64,000 nucleotides of DNA from Sarocladium kiliense (taxonomy: Eukaryota; Ascomycota; Sordariomycetes; Hypocreales; Sarocladiaceae): the NCBI GenBank assembly GCA_030734395.1, contig JAUZTG010000020.1, forward strand, positions 806,001 through 870,000. Direction: 5' to 3'. Shown here piece by piece: positions 1-12,098 of this stretch. How positions within the stretch are numbered: position 1 is the first letter of the stretch; every line of letters starts with the position of its first letter. Under the pieces are notes generated by a model. The model worked only from the letters and a program-made list of their open reading frames with translations. It made no database searches and was not told the DNA's origin. Position numbers and translations under genes: made by a program.

Positions 1-1987
1 CTGATATTGGGCTTGCATGGTGATTCGAGTGAGTCGACCTCGTGTCAACACCGTAGAGGTCTGATCGCCTGGACTGTTGGGACCAGTAGAACTAAGCGCA
101 GGATAAGTGTCTGGTCACTGCCTTGGTATGAAGAAGAAGTTCAGATGTCGGCTGACTTACGGCAGGACTTTTGTGGAGTCTTCAGATGAATCAGAGGGGG
201 CTTCCTGGGATAGGCTCTTGGCTTGATCACAGTCTCTCATATGTATGAGAGTGATACAGGCTAAAGAGAGCAGGGTGAGGTAGGGCACTGGGTTACAAAG
301 GCTGGAAGTGGGTGTCAGACATTGTAGGGCTGGAGCGGCTGGGTGACGGGCAAGTCTTATATACATACACATGCACGTCAAGGATGTAGAGGGGCAAAGC
401 AGGTACCAAATGGAAAAGATGGGTGTGTTCGGGTGCGCAATGGAAGCAAGATGGTTGCTGGGCGCTGGTGATGCGGTCAAGCGAGGTGGACGGACATACG
501 GTAAGGCGTGTAAGTCTGCCGAGAGTGAGCCAGCACAGCACAAGCGTAGGCCCCCAGTAAATGCAACCGAAAAAGACGCACGGGGCGATGCACATGGGCT
601 GCACTTTTCAGACAGATGAAACACAATGATACGAGAGATTCTCTTCACATGTTAGACTATGTGCGCAACAAAATGCCAAAAGCAGAGGAGGGCCCAGGAT
701 GGGGGCCAAAACAAGATGGTTGTGACGGACGAGGCTTGAGATAGCATGTCAGACGAGGCGGTCTGCCTAGGCTGCAATACAACAGTCGACGAAAAGAGGG
801 CGCCAAAGATCGAAAAGGATTAAGGTTGAAACAATTCTAGACATCAAAGAAATAGAACTAGAGACCGGGCTTTTTCGGCTTCAATAGCTGCGGCCGGCGA
901 GGAATGAGCGCGGTGGCTGACTTGCACCTCTGCACTGCCACCCTCACGACGATACAGCTATTCGGACATCGCACGCCGGCACCTGGACAGATTCTCGCAG
1001 GAGTTGGTTGTCATTGTGAAATCTGCTTAGTCAATTCACTCGCTCGGATAGAATTTCGATAGCGCACATTGCTGGGGGGGGTTGCAAATCACATCTAAGG
1101 CTGTCAGGGGCCCCAGGAGGGCTGGCCTGTTCGGCTGAACTCCTTGGGATAGGATGATGGGAGAGGGTCGCAATGCGGCTGATGACGAGGGGGCCGAAAG
1201 CACACGAGAGGGACTCAAAACGGAATGATGGCGATCTGACGGCTACGGTAGGATCTTGTTGCTTTCCAGAGGGCAAGGTCGGGTACGAGACAGACGAGCA
1301 ACGATCCTGGAATGCTTGCACTGCATTAGCATTAAAACGGTGCCTGGAGATATAGGCAGCAATGGCCAGAGTGACGAGATGTGATATGGCGATGCCAAAG
1401 GGCAACAACCGGGGCAGACATGGACAGAGCTCGCCCCACACGAGTGCAGCGGTCGCCTGCGCTGTGCTGAGGCGCAGACTGAGGCTGGGTACACTTGCGC
1501 ATCCGGAAGGGCGATCAGGCAGATGGATGACAGAGCCGAGTTGAGATGAGAGCAGACGTCAAGTCGAGATGGAGCGATGGGGTTGAGGTGGAAAGGGTGA
1601 TGTGATGGGTCTCAGGCTGGAGGGCGTCCGACGTGATAGATCTCCAGGGTAGGCAGATCTGTGCGTACGCCAACTTGGTGGATGCCAGACACTCAGCCTT
1701 AACCGTGCCCAATGCAACACTCCATCACGCTTCCACCTCATCCCATCACGTCGACCTCTTGAGCCACCCATTACTCCTTTGGTCCTTCCCTCCGACTTTG
1801 CCCGCGTTATTGCACCTGTTTCGAGCTTGGGCCTGACCGGCACCCTCTAACCACCCAAGTGCCAAGGGCAGTGTGTCTCCAAGTGCGGTTTTGCTGCGGC
1901 AATGTCATGCATGAGCACATGTCCAGGTGATCTGTTCGCCTCACTCTATCAACGACAATTCAGTACTCGCCCCACAGCCAACTTTTC
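1..1987. other. gene-free stretch upstream of MLH1
   Basis: No convincing gene is visible. Short open frames exist on both strands (for example 157-648 minus) but they overlap each other, lack recognisable motifs and have no supporting splice pattern. The last few hundred bases, with the pyrimidine-rich stretch at about 1710-1850, probably hold the MLH1 promoter and leader. Confidence 0.5.
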
Positions 1988-4311
1988 ATGATGCCCAGTG
2001 ATGAGATGGATATTGATGGCCCTGCCGGCCTGAAGAGGAAGGCGGAAGATGACCTCAGTGATCCTCGGGCGCCACGAAGGATTCGCGTACGTGCAGCCCT
2101 TCGCACATACCGCGTTCGCTCGTTTTTGCCAATGCTTCACTTTCTGACATCTAATACAGGCCTTGGATTCGAGTGTTGTAAACAAGATTGCTGCAGGAGA
2201 GATCATTGTGGCTCCTGTTCATGCCTTGAAAGAACTGATCGAAAACGCTGTTGATGCTGGGTCCACCTCTTTGGAAGTTGTCGTGAAGGATGGAGGTCTT
2301 AAGTCATTGCAAATCACAGACAATGGCTGTGGCATTCAGGTCAGAAATGCATTCTCAATTTTAGTCACCCTCCGACTTACCCTTTGCACCATAGAAAGAG
2401 GATTTGCCTATCCTGTGCGAGAGACACACCACATCTAAGATCACCTCGTTCGAGGACCTGTCATCAATAGCCACCTATGGCTTCCGAGGTGAGGCGTTGG
2501 CTAGCATCAGTCACATCGCCCACCTTTCTGTCACATCGAAAACAAAAGACTCAAGCCTGGCATGGAGGGCACACTACCTCGACGGCAAGCTCGCGCCACC
2601 CAAACCGGGACAGTCGGCCGAGCCGAAGGGTGTTGCCGGACGCCCAGGAACACAAATTCTCGTGGAAGACCTGTTTTTTAACATACCCACGAGGCGGAGG
2701 GCGTTTCGGTCACCTGCAGATGAGTACAACAAAATAATTGACATGGTGGGACGGTATGCTATCCACTGCGACAATGTTGGCTTCACATGCAAAAAGGCTG
2801 GTGAGGCGAGCAACACACTGTCGGTTCAGGCGCAGGCAACTGTCATCGACAGAATCCGTCAGATCCACGGAAGTGGCGTCTCGAACGAGCTGATCAAGTT
2901 CTCGGCTTCGGACGACCGCTGGGGTTTTGAGGCAAGCGGCTACGTAACTAATGCCAATTATTCCATCAAGAAAACGACGCTTCTACTGTTCATCAACCAT
3001 CGCAGCGTCGAGTCAACCAGCATCAAGAAAGCTCTCGAGCAGACATACTCGACCTACCTTCCAAAAGGAGGGCACCCTTTTCTGTACCTCAGCTTGGAAA
3101 TTGACCCTGCGAGGGTGGATGTCAATGTACACCCAACCAAACGAGAAGTGCACTTTTTGAACGAAGACGAAATCATCCAAGCGATCTGTCAGCAAATAGA
3201 GACCCAGCTCGCCGCTGTGGACACTAGCCGGACTTTCAAGACACAGACGTTGCTTCCAGGGGCCAAGCCAGCGGAAGTGCCTTCCATACCAAGCATGGGG
3301 GACGCTTCGCCTTATGCGGATACGGCCAGTAGGCGATCGGCGCCGAAGAACCCAGCGGATTTGATTAGGACGGATACCGCAGAGCGCAAGATCACGAGCA
3401 TGTTCACCAGGACCGAGGCGCAGGCGTCACAGTCAGCGGGTACTCGGAACGAGGAGCCCTTGTCTGCGCCAGAGCAAATCGACTACGAGACCACGGACCG
3501 AGAGCAGGTGCTCTGCAGGCTCAAGAGCATCAAAGAGCTCCGCTCTGAAGTCAGAGAAGAAATGCACGCCGAGCTTACCGAGGTTTTCGCGTCGCACACG
3601 TTTGTCGGCATCGTGGATGAGCGAAGGCGCCTGGCCGCTATTCAGGGTGGTGTGAAGCTTTACCTAATTGACTACGGCCATACCTGTGCCTCTTACTTCT
3701 ATCAATTGGGACTAACGGACTTTGGGAACTTCGGTTCGATCCAGTTCAAGCCAGCGCTGGACTTGCAAAGTCTCCTTCGGCCTGCCGCTGAAGCAGAGAA
3801 GGAGGCGCTTGGTGTATCAGACAAGGACTTCAATGTGGACAAAGTCGTCGCGAAAGTCCTGGGTCAGCTCATAGAGCGGCGAGAGATGCTGCTTGAATAC
3901 TTCTCTCTTGAGATCACTCCAGCGGGTCAACTTGTCTCCATCCCTCTGCTCATCAAAGGATACACGCCACCACTTGTCAAACTCCCCCGGTTTCTACTCC
4001 AACTCGGTCCAAAAGTCAAATGGACCGAAGAGAAAGCTTGTTTCGACACTTTCCTCAAAGAGCTCGCCTCATTCTATGTTCCGGAACAGCTGCCTGCTGC
4101 GCCAGCCCCCGGGGATGAGGCAGGCATGGAAGAGGATGCAGAGGTGGAGCCAGAGGTGAGGAAGAGGAGACAGCATGTACGGTGGGCGGTTGAGCATATT
4201 TTCTTTCCAGCGTTTAAGGCGAGGCTGGTAGCGACGAAGTCACTGATGGACGGTGGCGTGCTGGAAGTTGCAAGCTTGAAAGGCCTTTATAGGGTGTTTG
4301 AGCGGTGCTGA
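1988..4311 (+). CDS. MLH1: DNA mismatch repair protein Mlh1 (MutL family)
   Basis: MutL-homologue ATPase that pairs with Pms1/Mlh3 and acts after MutS recognition of mismatches in the nucleus. Exons read as 1988-2086, 2160-2339 and 2395-4311, giving 731 residues, a normal Mlh1 length. The GHKL ATPase motifs are clear: KELIENAVDAG (catalytic Glu about residue 58), DNGCGI, and TYGFRGEAL. The C-terminus ends in FERC, the hallmark of Mlh1 orthologues. The middle (about residues 360-460) is a variable linker. Intron 1 is 73 nt with a GTACGT donor. Intron 2 is 55 nt with a weak GTCAGA donor, but splicing there restores CGIQ-KEDLPILCER, the conserved Mlh1 reading. ATGs at 1988 and 1991 are adjacent and in frame; the first was chosen. 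The gene is convergent with SYO1; 166 nt separate the stop codons. Confidence 0.96.
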
Positions 4312-4477
4312 AATGAGATTCTTGGGTCACTTTGCTAGTTTTGGTGTGGTTATGTGTATCTATGGGCCGATACAAGGCCAGAAGCGATGTAGAACATTGC
4401 TCACGCTGAAATAATGACAATCAACGAGACTTCTTTGGTCTTCATGCTATTCATGGCTTTCTACTCTGGTATAAACT

Positions 4478-6570
4478 CTATGCCTGGTGCTTCCTCTTAT
4501 ACCCAAGGAATCGACTCAGGTTCAACACCGCTTCGTCGGCTCTCGCCCTCAACTCCGGCTGGGCTCTCTTATCCACCGTCTTCAGCATAGCCTTCGCCTT
4601 CGGCACCGCATCTTCGAGATGTTTCAAGAAACCATTTTGCCAGAACACCTCCTTATCATACGGGTATTCCTCATCGCCGTAGATGTCGAAAAGCTGGTTG
4701 AGCGCCTCAACGGCGTCAGCAGCGGGGGTGTCAGGAAGCGAGGCGACGACTGTGATGAGGAAGGTACCAATCTCGCGGTTGAGATCGGAGGGAGCGGGAT
4801 GGAGGGCGAGTTGGCCGAGGACACCAATGCATTTCACACCGAGGGCCTGGAAAGGGTCGGCGAGCTCTTCAGGGGTTTCAGCATCGGCGCTGGTGCTCCC
4901 CTTAGTGGCTTGATAGAGCGCGATGAAGCGCCTGTGCTCGCCAGGCTTGAGCGGCGTGGCCGCACCATGAAGAGTCCTTGCCACAGCCCATGCGAGAGAT
5001 GTGACTTGCGTGGCGAGAGCCAGGTCAGCGGTGTCAGAGGCGAGGATGGGAGAGATGACGCGCTCCCAGATGGCGTTAGCAACAGGAGACCAGGCGGCTT
5101 GAATTGGTTGGTTGTGAGGGTCGGAGAAGTCGATGAGGGAGATGGACCAGGCGATGTTGCCGAGAGCGGAGAGGGCAAGGGATTGGAGATGGAGAGATGG
5201 GGTGTCGGATGGAGAGAGGGTGGTGACGCGAATAAGCTGTTCGAGAGCGCCGTTGGCTATGAGAGATTTGAGGGTTGGGAGGTCGTCGAGTGCGCTGATG
5301 TCGTTTTCAGGGTCATCAGCACCGGTTACCATGTCCATATCAGCAGCCATCTCGTCGTCATCCATCTCATCATCCTCCTCTTCACCATCGTCACCCTCAG
5401 CATCTGATGTGGGGTTGCCATCAGCGTCATCAACGTCCATTTCCTCATCCTCATCTGCCTCTGCCTCATCTGCTCCGGCCTTGGCTTTCCCGTTGGGTTT
5501 CTTCGAATGTCGAGATGGCGGTTTCTCATCTTGGCCAGCGGCAGATGTGAGATAGGTGCCTATTGAGGCAAGGATCTCGGCTGCCTGTTGCTGGCAGACG
5601 ATGGGGTCCGCAAAGGTACTATTGCCCGCAAACTCAGGACGGCTCTCACGAGCGTGTGTGAGGGTGTCGGCAAGGCATGGAATAAGAACAGCATCTTCAA
5701 ATTCCGACGTATCCTGCTCTGAGTCCGCGAGGGCGACATACATGTTATGCAGGACGCCACAAGCAAGAACAGCTGAGGCATCAACTTGGTCCTTAAGCTT
5801 CAACAGTTCCTTAAAGCAGTCCGACTTGATGACTGCCTTTGACAGTTGAGCATTGTCCTCGACTAGAATCATGAGGCAGTTGAGAGCATCCGTTGGGAGA
5901 ATGCCAGGGGACCGCTCTTCTGGAGAATCATCGCGATTGATGAGATAGAAGATTGTGGAGATGATGATAGAGTTGTGTGAGATAGCTTCGAGGATCTCAT
6001 CTTGCGCCTCGGCAAGTGCTGTAACGAGTGAAACCAGAGATGAGGCGATGCTAAAGACAACATCCTTCTCAGCGGTGTTCGTCTTGGGCGCTTGCGCATC
6101 AAACGTCCGAAGCTTCTCAACAACCTGTAACAAGAAGCGTCAGTGAAAGACCTGGTGCCCGCAATGACGCAAACGCTTACAGTCCTAGCAGCAAACTCAA
6201 TGGCTGTGAGAATATCTTGTCTGTAAAGATGAATGCAAAAGTCGGCTTCCTCTTCCTGCGCCAAAACCTGCAGAATCCCCCATCCCGCAGCTCTACTCTC
6301 AAGTGCAGCGTCGGTGAGCGTCTGAGTCAAGACGATGTGGACAACCTGTTCTCTTAACAGCAACTTGCGGCATCGCTCATCACCTATGATGCTAGAGATT
6401 GCCGTAGCTGCAGCAGAGCGTGACTTTGGGTCGGCACTTTGCAGGTCGGCGAGGACTGGCAGGACTTTGGAAGTGCGCAGTGCGGCAAGCTCTGGGTCTG
6501 ACGGCGGCTTGACGGGTTTTGCGATAGGATCTTTCCGGCGAGCGGCCCGGTTTCGGCGGGACTTGGCCAT
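4478..6570 (-). CDS. SYO1: Symportin Syo1 / HEATR3-like ribosomal protein import chaperone
   Basis: Known Syo1 proteins co-import Rpl5 and Rpl11 with importin Kap104 and help form the 5S RNP. Two exons, 6570-6181 and 6124-4478, give 678 residues, the usual family length. The intron (6180-6125, 56 nt) has a GTAAGC donor and TTACAG acceptor. The N-terminus MAKSRRNRAARRKDPIAKPV is basic and matches the conserved Syo1 start, including a PIAKPVKPPSDPELAALR-like block. Armadillo/HEAT-like helical repeats follow. A long acidic, Asp/Glu-rich loop lies at about residues 349-394, the position of the acidic loop described for Syo1. The C-terminal repeats end in a basic GYKRKH tail. The start at 6570 is chosen because the conserved N-terminal block begins there. 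Family assignment rests on recognition of the N-terminus plus the repeat-acidic loop-repeat layout. Confidence 0.9.
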
Positions 6571-8744
6571 CTTCAATACGGAAACGTTGAAATCGCTATG
6601 ATTATTGATCGGTTGAAGTTTGACTTTTTGAAGGTACTGGTTCAATTCGCAGTGGCAACGCAAGAACGGTCGGATTTTGCAGTTTTGAAGACTGCCGATT
6701 TTTGAGGTGGGTTGAAAATGTCGAGGGTTATGCAAGGGTTAGGGCTAATGCTACCTCATTCATCAAGGACACTCACTCACATGATATATGGACGAGGGAA
6801 CTCCATTCTTTGATTGGCACATGCCTTTCCTCCAAGCTTCTTTCTCAGATCACTATCCTCGAGCTTGGTCTCTTCTGATCTACATACGTCTGCTACATCG
6901 TATCTTCTTCTTGCAGCCAAGAGCGCGATGAGTTCTATCGTGGAGATGAAAGATTGACAGTGCTCGAGCAGGCTCTGGTTGGACGCCTCCCAATCTATAC
7001 AATTAAGTCTCTATGTAATCTAAGAACTCAGCCTTTGCCAGCCATGCGCTTGGGAAATACTCACCTATAAGTTCTGCACCGCCCTAATCTCTGCTTTAGG
7101 CGTCAGCTACTGTTTCATACCTGAGGATTGACATGCGCCCTCAGTCACGAAGCAACGCAGGCCATACGGGATGGCAAGATGAATGCCAGAAGTCCCAAGC
7201 TCTCAATTTTGAGTCATCTCTTAGCACGCGCGCAGACTTTAGCGCAGATCACTCGGAAGAAGCTCTGGTATAGCGCAGTGATCTGCTAAATGCACTGGTA
7301 ATCCTCCGATCATGACTGATGCAAGCTTTGCGCGGTCTCAAGCGACTAGAAAGGTAAGAAGACTTTTTTTCATCCAATTTTTCCATAAATACCGCAATCA
7401 TGATGACCTTGAAAATCTAGGACCGTGCTCGCATCCTGAAAGGAAACCATGACGCATTACTCACCTAAAAGTCGTAAATGAAGACCATGATGATATGAAC
7501 CTGAGAATCGATTGGGACATTTCAACTCATAAATATGAGACTTGTCTATTTTCCAGGTGCATTCCGAATCTTTCGCGCACAACGTGTGCTACACAGGCCA
7601 TCCGCGGTCGTTTCACTTTGAAGTTCTCGAGATCAAGCTCAGGGAAGTGCAATCTCCAGACCGTGAGGACTTGTACATCTCCTAACATGTCTAGTAGATA
7701 GTGTCTTCTTGGGAACACGTCTGAAAATTGTAACATTAGATCTCTGCGGAACGCCCTGTTTTCCCCATTTACTTTCTGGTGACTTTGCCTATGGTAACAT
7801 GCATCGACCAGACAGGGTGTATTGCAGCACTAATGAGAGCGCAGTCATGTCAGATTGATCCAGAAAATCGGAGATAGTGATTCTTTCCAATTCTTATTAA
7901 TCGGGTATATGGGTATAAGGAGCGTAATTCCGACGTATGCACAGGATTCTCCGGCCATAGTCAGCTCTGCTCGCATTCGCACAAATCGAAATGCTCACAA
8001 GCGTGGTAGCCGGACTTCGGAGTCCCTTGAACTTGTGCTTGATGTATTTAGCAACTGAAACTCGGTGCAATAGAAGCACGATGTGCGAAGAATCAATCGT
8101 CTGAATAACATACCGGAGGACCCGAAGCTGACGGATGGCTTGGCATGGACGAACTGGGTAAAAAGTCTCCTGCGGTGCAATGCACGGTAACATTAGAGTG
8201 ACGAATGAGCGTGGCGATCTGTATTACGCAAGTTCCTCGTAGACAGGCCTTCGGCTTGACCTGGATCAGGAACTGGCTTCGGAGACTTCCTCCTCCGGCT
8301 GTTTGGTCATCACTTATCGCATACACAAGGGCGTCAGCCACATTGCTCCTTGCTGCGAGATTGCATAATTTACGCAGGCATGGAAAGGCAGGGGCTGCTA
8401 GACGAGCAGGGAGTATGGTGAGCTCTGATGCCCACGAGAACAGATCCCCGTGCATTGAGGGGCGAGGGGCCGTGATGTTGCTTACAATCCGAATTCTTTT
8501 AACGCCGCTCCGGCAGATCGTCAACTATTTTCCTTCCTGGGAACTTCATGCGCCTTGGCCGTAAGCTTACACTAACTCCATCACAGTTCCGGTTCTGGAC
8601 TATGGCCATTCAACTATGTTTCCGAGATGTGGGGGAAGCTTGGTCAAGTGGATGTAGTGATATAAGAGCAAGAGGGATCTCACTCAAATTTAAGTCTAAA
8701 TCACATGAGCCTTGCCATCGAGATTTCCAACAAGATACGTAAGA
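6571..8744. other. gene-free stretch between SYO1 and the GMC gene
   Basis: About 2.2 kb of somewhat AT-richer DNA (especially 7250-7950) with only short, overlapping open frames. It should contain the SYO1 promoter at its left end and the GMC promoter at its right end. I see no repeats, RNA gene or transposon motif. Confidence 0.5.
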
Positions 8745-11064
8745 ATGAAGCTTTGCGTATCTTTCTCCCTGGTTGCTTCCGCCCTGGCGGCAGCAACGGC
8801 ACTTCCCAGAGCAACTCATCACGATGAGTATGAGTTCGTTGTCATCGGCTCTGGCGCTGGGGGAGGCATGCTCGCGTAAGTCATACAATTCAACCTTTCC
8901 GCGGTATTGGTACCTGGGTTAAACTTTGGCTGACAAGTATTCACATTTCACAGGGCCACTCTGGCTCGCAGGGGCCACTCAGTCTTCCTGATGGAAGCCG
9001 GTGACGATCATGGTGACGAGCTGATCCAGCAAGTCCCTGCTGCGTAAGCTAGCACTCCGAAAGTGAAGCGTGTCGGCGATTGTCGTTAACGATGGCCTCG
9101 CTGTAGAAGCTTTCAAGCAGCCGAAGCGCCAGGCGCGTGGCTTTTCTGGGTTGAGCACTACGAAGATAGGGAGCAAGCGTACCGAGACTCCAAGTATGTC
9201 TACCTTCAGAGCAACGGGTCGCTCTATGTTGGCCTTGATCCCCCTGAAGACGCTGTACCGTATGTATTCTGCTTCTTCCCATGCGTGCGAAACAGAGCTC
9301 ACAGCACACAGATTGGGTATCGCTTACCCTCGAGGAGGCACCGTTGGCGGAAGCACATCGGTCAATGCTATGAACATCGGACCTCCCCCCGATGAAGAGG
9401 TTCGTTAGACCCAGGCGACACATTGACCCGGTCACATTTGAGCTTGTACTTACGCGTGTACAGTGGGACTTCATTGCAGACTTCACCGGCGATGATTCTT
9501 TCCGCGCTGACGTTATGCGAGAGTACTTCATAGAGGTCGAGAACTGCATATACCTGCCTGAGGGAACTCCAGGTCATGGCTTCAAGGGCCCCATCACAGT
9601 TGGTCACCTATGTCCGACACGAGTCGAGCGGGGATTTCCGAGGCTGACCATAGGTTGTCATAGCATAACCGAAACAACATCACATACATCTCGAGCCGGG
9701 ACGATCTGTTCAATCACATGGCTGTTGTAGCCAACTTTGTTGAAGGCGCCGATGTTGATAGCCCGGAAGAGCTTGAGCGACTCATGCTGCGTGATCCCTA
9801 CCCTGGCGACTACTCCGAAGGCATCTTCTCTCTAGTCACCGGCACAGACGAGATGAAGCGCCGATCAAATGTTCGAGAGTATATTGTCGACACCATCAAC
9901 GCCAAGAAGAAGGATGGCTCCCAGAGGTATCCGCTGACATTGAGCACCAACTCACTCGCTACACGAGTTCTGTTCGATGAAGATGGTGGTGATGAACCTC
10001 GAGCTATTGGCGTTGAATACATGGTTGGTGAAGGTCTATACCACGCTGATGTTCTGCACGATGAATCGACCGAGGATGGTGAGGTTAAGACGGTGAAGGC
10101 CTCGAAGGAAGTGATTGTAGCTGGTGGTGCCTTCAACACGCCCCAGATCCTCAAGCTCAGTGGAGTCGGACCCCGGGAGGAACTCGAGGAACTGGGCATT
10201 ACCGTTGTCTCCGAAGTCCCAGCAGTGGTATGGGCTGCTTTCCCTTCACGTCTCAACTTTGTGACATGCTAACGCATGGATCTCCAGGGCAAATTCCTAC
10301 AGGACAACTATGAAGCAGGTATTCTGATGGATGCTTCCGTCGAGTGGGAAGATCACGCACCGCAATGCACCTTTGCCTTCAATGAGGAGGATCCTTGCTT
10401 TGTGGAGTGGTTCACGGAGGGGACCGGCCCGTATGGCGAGGCCGCTGCTCCTGTATCTGCCATCTGGCGCTCCGGACTGGGTGAGACGCGCAACCCCGAC
10501 ATCTTCTTCTACGGGTCATCTCGCTTCGCCTTCCCAGGTATCTACCCAGGTCTCGGTAACGATGTCCTGGCACCGATGACGTTCTCTTGGGAAATCACCC
10601 AAATGCCAGGGCCCGGCTCAGATGCTCGTGGTACAGTCCAGCTCAGATCCACCGACCCTCGCGACACACCTCTCATTCAGTTCAACTATTTCGAGGGTGA
10701 GGCCGGTGAGAAAGACCTCGACACGATCCTTGCTGGTGCAGAACTGCTCCTAGACATCTGGGATGCGACCGATGGACCTGGTGCCCCTTACACAAGGGTT
10801 CACCCAGACCCAGCGATTGATCTCAGGCAAGGGCTCAAGGACGAGATGTTTGGACACCATGCCAGCTCCAGTTGTCGGATGGGCAGCAAGGACGATGAGA
10901 ATCGATGCGTGGATTCTGAATTCCGAGTGAAGGGCACGAAGGGCTTGCGAGTGGTGGATGCTTCTGTTTTCCCTCGGACTCCAGGTGCCTGGCCAACGGT
11001 TCCCACCTATATGCTGGGTCGAAAGGCAGCTGACATGCTGGCTAAAGAGTATCCCAAGTGCTGA
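8745..11064 (+). CDS. Secreted GMC-family FAD oxidoreductase
   Basis: Glucose-methanol-choline family flavoenzyme; the substrate cannot be told from sequence. Seven exons are inferred: 8745-8875, 8954-9043, 9107-9259, 9312-9399, 9464-9598, 9664-10227 and 10288-11064, giving 645 residues in a continuous frame. Residues 1-18 (MKLCVSFSLVASALAAAT) look like a signal peptide, so secretion is likely. The FAD-binding Rossmann segment FVVIGSGAGGGMLAATLARR starts about residue 30 and the acidic MEAGDD strand end follows. GMC signature 1 is YPRGGTVGGSTSVNAM (about 129) and signature 2 is GGAFNTPQILKLSGVGP (about 354). The conserved His lies in GHHASSSCRMG (about 577-578). The second active-site position, usually Asn or His near the C-terminus, falls in PGAWPTVPTYM and neither residue is evident. 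Intron 4 uses an unusual GTTCGT donor and intron 5 a GTTGGT donor. In-frame stops inside the introns mean splicing is required. Confidence 0.87.
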
Positions 11065-12098
11065 GGCTGTCCCTGACATGGGAAGCTGCGGCGATGGGGA
11101 TCGCGAGGAAGTTGCTGATGCGATGGTGTCCTTGACTCGATCATGCAACAGACCACAAGGCCTTGTCCCGTTCCCGGGCATGAAGATAGCTTCTGTACTA
11201 GAAATAATCTCTTCTCATGATACTCGCTAAATGCTTACTGGTGTTGCACTAAGGTTGGACGGCTGAGTTAGCGAGGGAGGCTCAGAAACAAGCACCCTCA
11301 CAGCTTGATCAACCGCGTCAGAACGGTGTCCAGCGTAAATACAACTGACTAGCCAGATATGCCCTTGTCTGAGGCTCTGACGGGCACTGGAGCAAATGCA
11401 TAAAGACACCTGGTATGTGCCTTACGTTGTAGTTACGACAACATTCCGGGTCCAGCACTAGCCGATCCCCCAGATCCAGAATCAGGGGTTCTCCAGCGGT
11501 TTTATAGGGGTTGGCGTGTGCACGAGCCCCACTGACAGACAGGTACCCACAAGGCGGAAGTACTTGATGCAGGGCAGCGGCCTGGCCTTAGCCGAGGTAC
11601 CTGTCAATCATCAGGTACCTTGTTCCGATCGACTGGACACGGGGTTCAACGATACCAGAGCTTCAACAGACTCGAGCAAGCCACCGCGATTCGGTTCTCC
11701 CTCATTTGCGAGCATTCTATGATCATCTTGGATTTCTTCCAGGTCGGCTGATTGCCAATGACTTCGACTGCAATCCACCAGTCACCCGAATCGACACTTC
11801 TTCACCACAGAGCGCGTCAGTCAGACCGTTTAATTAGCAGCCAAGCCACCCGCTACGGCCCCGTTCACCACTGAACTCCCTTCACGCGCCACGTCCACCT
11901 CCCGCGATCCTCACTGCACCTCACTCGACCTCACCTCACCTCACCCCACCATCAACTCATCACACATCTTGCTTGCACCTCTCTCATCGCCGAGCCCATA
12001 AACCTCTCCAAGGACACGTCTGTCAATTGCGTCTACACCCACCCACTGGCTCTCACCAACGTCTCGAGGCGCGTGAGGCGCCTCCCCCGAATGCCACC
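11065..12098. other. intergenic stretch, leader of the glycosyltransferase-like gene
   Basis: No gene is seen. The right end (about 11865-11990) is strongly pyrimidine-rich with repeated CTCAC units, as in fungal promoters and 5' leaders, and runs into the downstream start codon. Confidence 0.5.

Noticed and set aside
4487..5407. 306-codon plus-strand frame
   Set aside because: It lies antisense to SYO1 and shows no motif; it is a shadow of the coding bias of that gene.
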